In this document: piece after piece, positions 5,140-7,673 of the stretch
Layout: each line of letters opens with the position of its first letter
How positions within the stretch are numbered: position 1 is the first letter of the stretch
The notes under the pieces: generated by a model
Told to the model about the DNA's origin: nothing
Databases searched by the model: none
Seen by the model: only the letters and a program-made list of their open reading frames with translations
Program-made: the position numbers and the translations under genes
Origin: Paracoccaceae bacterium
Lineage (GTDB): Bacteria; Pseudomonadota; Alphaproteobacteria; Rhodobacterales; Rhodobacteraceae
Direction: 5' to 3'
Assembly: GCA_020441345.1 (NCBI GenBank)
Contig: JAGRMK010000055.1
Location: 2,000-9,672, forward strand
DNA length: 7,673 nucleotides

Positions 5140-6111
5140 TCACAGGTCGGCAAGCCATCTCAACGCGGTGTCGATCACCCAGTCGGTGGTGCCAGGCGAC
5201 AGGATGTCACCGGCCAGAACGTGATGGCTGGGGTCGCCGGTGTCGGTGACGACATGGGAATCGACGCGTGCGCCCCAGGCCTGGATGACGCGGGCCGTGG
5301 CGGGGGGCCAGACGACCGTATCCTCGCCGGAATAGACCACCAGCAGCGGCACGCGGGCTGCGCCATGCCGCGCGCTGGCCGCCGCTTGTTGCACAGTGCG
5401 CATCGGGAACACGGCAACAGTGGGGTAGCGGGTGGTCCAATAGCGTGCCTGTCGGGCATTGACCGGTTCCCAGGACCGGGTTTCGCCGGCAATCAGCGGC
5501 ACCCAGTCGCGTGCATAGGGCAGGTCCAGAAGCCAGGCTTGCGGGCTGTTGATCTCGAAATTCGGTGAGATCGCGATCAACGCGCCGATCTCGGGTGCAT
5601 AGGCCGGGTCCAGCGCCATCAGCGTGCCGATCGAAGCGCCGGTCGAGGTGCCAACCAGCACGATCCGGTCGCCCAGACGGCGGGCCACGGCCATGGCTTC
5701 GGCGGCATCCAGGGCCCAATCGGCGGCCGAGGCCCCGGCCAGCGCCGCGCCGTCGCGGCCATGCCCGGCAAAGCGCGTCGCAAACAGGTTCGCACCCAGT
5801 TCTTGCGCAAGGCGCTCGGCGACCGGGCTGATTTCCTGCCGGGTGGCCGAGAAGCCGTGCAAATAGACGACCACGGTCGGTGTCCGCGCCCCCGGCTCGC
5901 CGGCCCAGAAGATGTGCTTTTCAGCGCCATCGGTGATGTCATCGAACACCGATTCGCGTTGCGCCAGCCAGGCATCCAGATCGTCGCCCGGTGTGACAGC
6001 GCCAATCTCGGCGGCTGTCGGCCAGGCATCGCGCGGGGCGGTGATCCAGATCGCCGCGCCCGCCGCGACCAGCAGAACGAGCACCGCGATCAGGCGTTTG
6101 AACCAGCGCAT
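5140..6111 (-). CDS. Membrane-anchored alpha/beta hydrolase
   Basis: The 323-residue protein starts with a basic N-terminus (R2, K5, R6) and one hydrophobic helix (about residues 7-24), consistent with an uncleaved anchor placing the catalytic domain in the periplasm. The alpha/beta-hydrolase fold follows: oxyanion HGF at 85-87, nucleophile elbow G154-T-S156-T-G158, predicted acid Asp264 in YSGEDTVV, and predicted base His296 or His297 in DPSHH. A lid-like insertion spans about 185-225. A serine esterase or lipase-like activity is inferred; no substrate can be named. It starts 3 nt after the stop of the upstream hydrolase gene, and its GGAG SD lies inside that gene's last codons (CTG GAG GTC), so the two are likely translationally coupled. 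The sequences differ enough that this is not a recent duplication. Confidence 0.9.
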   Translation of the reverse strand: MRWFKRLIAVLVLLVAAGAAIWITAPRDAWPTAAEIGAVTPGDDLDAWLAQRESVFDDITDGAEKHIFWAGEPGARTPTVVVYLHGFSATRQEISPVAERLAQELGANLFATRFAGHGRDGAALAGASAADWALDAAEAMAVARRLGDRIVLVGTSTGASIGTLMALDPAYAPEIGALIAISPNFEINSPQAWLLDLPYARDWVPLIAGETRSWEPVNARQARYWTTRYPTVAVFPMRTVQQAAASARHGAARVPLLVVYSGEDTVVWPPATARVIQAWGARVDSHVVTDTGDPSHHVLAGDILSPGTTDWVIDTALRWLADL

Positions 6112-6114
6112 GAC

Positions 6115-6855
6115 TCAGACCTCCAGTGCGTCGAGCGTGCGCGTCAGAAGCGCCAGGTTGTCGGGTTCGGAAAACCGGTGGTCGGCACCCTTGACCAGTG
6201 TCAGGTGCAGGTCGGGGCAGTCGGCATGATCGAAAAGTCGCAGCGCGACCGAGGGCAAGACATCGACATCCGCCGAGCCCTGCAGCAGGCGCACAGGAAA
6301 GGGCAGGGGCAAGGGCGCGCGCAGGACAAGGTGATTGCGCCCGTCTTCGATCAGGCGGCGGGTGATGACATAGGGGCCGTCGTCGTATTCGGACGGCAGT
6401 TCGACGCGCCCTGCCTCGTGCAGGGTCGCACGCTGGGCCTCGTCGAACCCGTCCCACATGCTGTCTTCGGTGAAATCGGGCGCGGCGGCGATACCGACCA
6501 GTGCCGCGACCCGTCCAGGTAGGGCCCTGCACACCAAAAGCGCGATCCAGCCACCCATGCTGGAGCCGACCAGCACTTGCGGCCCCTCGGTCAACGCGGA
6601 AATCGCCGCCACCGCATCCTCGGTCCAGTCGCCGATGCAGCCGTCGTGAAAATCCTCACTGCTCTGTCCGTGGCCCGAATAATCGAACCGCAGGAAAGCA
6701 CGGCCCCGCTCGCGTGCCCAGCTTTCCAGAAATTGCGCCTTTGTGCCGGTCATGTCCGATTTGAATCCGCCCAGGAACACCACCCCCGGACCCGTCCCGT
6801 CGGTTTTCACATAGGCCAGGCGGCGCCCTTGCGGCGTGTCGAAATAGGCGGTCAT
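6115..6855 (-). CDS. Cytoplasmic alpha/beta hydrolase, ABHD10-like
   Basis: This 246-residue soluble protein has no signal peptide. Features: GGFKSDMTGTKA (29-40) in the oxyanion-loop region, FRFDYSGHG-like block (LRFDYSGHGQS, 55-65), nucleophile elbow G97-S-S99-M-G101, predicted acid Asp196 in QGSADVDV, and His226 in GADHRFS. The DMTGTKA and RFDYSGHGQS blocks resemble the ABHD10 family, whose mitochondrial members are acyl-protein thioesterases and acyl-glucuronide esterases; bacterial members are largely uncharacterised. So carboxyl- or thioesterase activity is an inference from family. The ATG at 6855 has AGAGGGA about 5 nt upstream. It sits 95 bp downstream of the creatininase homologue and is coupled to the membrane-anchored hydrolase downstream. 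Confidence 0.9.
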   Translation of the reverse strand: MTAYFDTPQGRRLAYVKTDGTGPGVVFLGGFKSDMTGTKAQFLESWARERGRAFLRFDYSGHGQSSEDFHDGCIGDWTEDAVAAISALTEGPQVLVGSSMGGWIALLVCRALPGRVAALVGIAAAPDFTEDSMWDGFDEAQRATLHEAGRVELPSEYDDGPYVITRRLIEDGRNHLVLRAPLPLPFPVRLLQGSADVDVLPSVALRLFDHADCPDLHLTLVKGADHRFSEPDNLALLTRTLDALEV

Positions 6856-6950
6856 GGTGTCCCTCTTGCGATCTGTTCCCCGAGCCTAGCGCGAAGCGCC
6901 AACATCGGCCAGACCCGCTGACGGATGACCCTGCACACCCTGCGTCGGTT
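6856..6950 (-). promoter_or_regulatory. 95-bp spacer upstream of the ABHD10-like gene
   Basis: The spacer separates the creatininase stop from the hydrolase start. On the minus strand it contains a small stem GCGC-TTC-GCGC (about 6889-6899) and TAGGCT (6888-6883), a sequence that could serve as a -10, but no good -35 stands at the right distance. The hydrolases may therefore have their own weak promoter or be read through from the creatininase gene; the sequence does not decide. Confidence 0.25.
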
Positions 6951-7673
6951 TCAGACCCGGCGGAACGGCACCCCCTGCGTGCCCTCACCGCGCCTGTCGC
7001 CCGGTGCCGCCCAGGTCGCGGGGTCGAGGATCAGCGCCGCCAGCGCCGCGGCCCCGGCTTCGAGCATCGCTTCGCCCTTGGCCGCCGTGGCGCGCGCCGG
7101 GTTCCCGGCCATGCCATTGCCCGTCAGATGCGCGAAGGGCCGCCAGCGATAGGCGGCTTTCCCGGCTTTCAGGAACCCGCCGCCGTCCATTCCGTCGACC
7201 AGCGTCGCCAGATCGGCGGTGTCCACCAGATCGGGTTCGACGGCCATCATCATCGAGGTCTCGGCCTCGCCTGCGTGCATCACGCCGGGCTGGTCCTGGA
7301 GGTGGCGTGACAGATCCTCGCCCGCCTCGGTCACATAGGTCGTGCCGACCAGCGTGGCGTTAAGCCCCGGCGACAGTTCATCGCAGATCTGCTGCATCGC
7401 CACCACGTTGCCGCCGTGGCTGTTGGAAATCAGGATGTCGTGAAACCCGTGGCGGATCAGCGCGTCGATCAGGTCGCGCAACACCGCGCGAAACGTGGCG
7501 TGGCTCAACGTCAGCGTGCCGCCGAAAGGCATGTGGTGTTCCGACAGGCCCGACCAGACGACCGGCGCCACGACCACAGGGCGGGTGGCATAGGCTTTGC
7601 GCGCCGCGCGGATGTTGACTTCGTAGCCCAGCCGGGTGTCGGTCATGGTGGGCAAATGCGGGCCGTGTTGCTC
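6951..7673 (-). CDS. Creatininase-family amidohydrolase, N-terminus outside window
   Basis: The frame is open to the window edge, and the codons before the internal ATG at 7646 read EQHGPHLPTMTD, the conserved metal-site motif of the family, so the true start lies beyond 7673. About 240 residues are present, with perhaps 25 missing. By alignment to creatininase, the first Glu, the His two residues later and Asp12 of the fragment match the ligands E34, H36 and D45. Further family blocks are GLSEHHMPFGGTLTLS (42-57), SNSHGGN with the ligand His86, and HAGEAETS (133-140). Members hydrolyse cyclic or formamide bonds, for example creatinine amidohydrolase and FAPy deformylases; the NSHGGN form, without the Glu of true creatininase, argues against a strict creatininase. 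The substrate is unknown. It probably leads the minus-strand hydrolase group. Confidence 0.92.
   Translation of the reverse strand, partial: EQHGPHLPTMTDTRLGYEVNIRAARKAYATRPVVVAPVVWSGLSEHHMPFGGTLTLSHATFRAVLRDLIDALIRHGFHDILISNSHGGNVVAMQQICDELSPGLNATLVGTTYVTEAGEDLSRHLQDQPGVMHAGEAETSMMMAVEPDLVDTADLATLVDGMDGGGFLKAGKAAYRWRPFAHLTGNGMAGNPARATAAKGEAMLEAGAAALAALILDPATWAAPGDRRGEGTQGVPFRRV

Noticed and set aside
5140..6855. The two alpha/beta hydrolases as a recent tandem duplication
   Set aside because: Beyond the fold and catalytic motifs they share little; lengths, N-termini and elbow sequences (GTSTG against GSSMG) differ.
6951..7655. Treating the creatininase homologue as complete from a TTG or ATG inside the window
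   Set aside because: The upstream in-frame codons encode the metal-binding EQHGPHLP motif, so the real start must lie beyond the window edge.

Overview
The window reads as ordinary chromosome of a high-GC alphaproteobacterium, most likely Rhodobacterales (Roseobacter group). The pointers are a DUF6280-like gene start divergent from efp, the long FadE/DmdC-type acyl-CoA dehydrogenase, paired alpha/beta hydrolases and the tRNA-Arg(UCU). No 16S or other marker is present, so the placement is by gene family and composition only.

Layout. Bases 1-92 (-) hold the first 30 codons of a small DUF6280-like protein. A 215-bp divergent promoter region separates it from a plus-strand run of three genes: efp (elongation factor P), a META-domain (HslJ-like) envelope protein starting 3 nt after the efp stop, and a CDP-alcohol phosphatidyltransferase 42 nt further on. 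The last of these meets a Blc-type lipocalin (-) tail to tail, with a 10-nt overlap and a perfect hairpin at the junction. A gap of about 457 bp without a recognisable gene follows.

Everything to the right of the gap is on the minus strand. Read in the direction of transcription: a creatininase-family amidohydrolase (N-terminus cut by the window edge), an ABHD10-like soluble alpha/beta hydrolase, a membrane-anchored alpha/beta hydrolase starting 3 nt after its neighbour's stop, tRNA-Arg(UCU) with encoded CCA, a spacer of about 317 bp with a promoter candidate, and a 594-residue acyl-CoA dehydrogenase.

How the genes relate. META-domain protein, phosphatidyltransferase and lipocalin all point to envelope and lipid maintenance, though the lipocalin is separately transcribed. 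The two hydrolases are probably translationally coupled and may be co-transcribed with the creatininase homologue as a small hydrolytic operon of unknown substrate. The dehydrogenase stands alone, without other beta-oxidation or DMSP-demethylation genes in view.

I found no mobile element, CRISPR array, phage gene, toxin-antitoxin pair or defence system, and nothing that looks like a new multi-gene system. The observations worth a second look are modest: the convergent-overlap hairpin, the coupled hydrolase pair, the empty gap with its exact 11-bp repeat, and the substrate of the orphan dehydrogenase.
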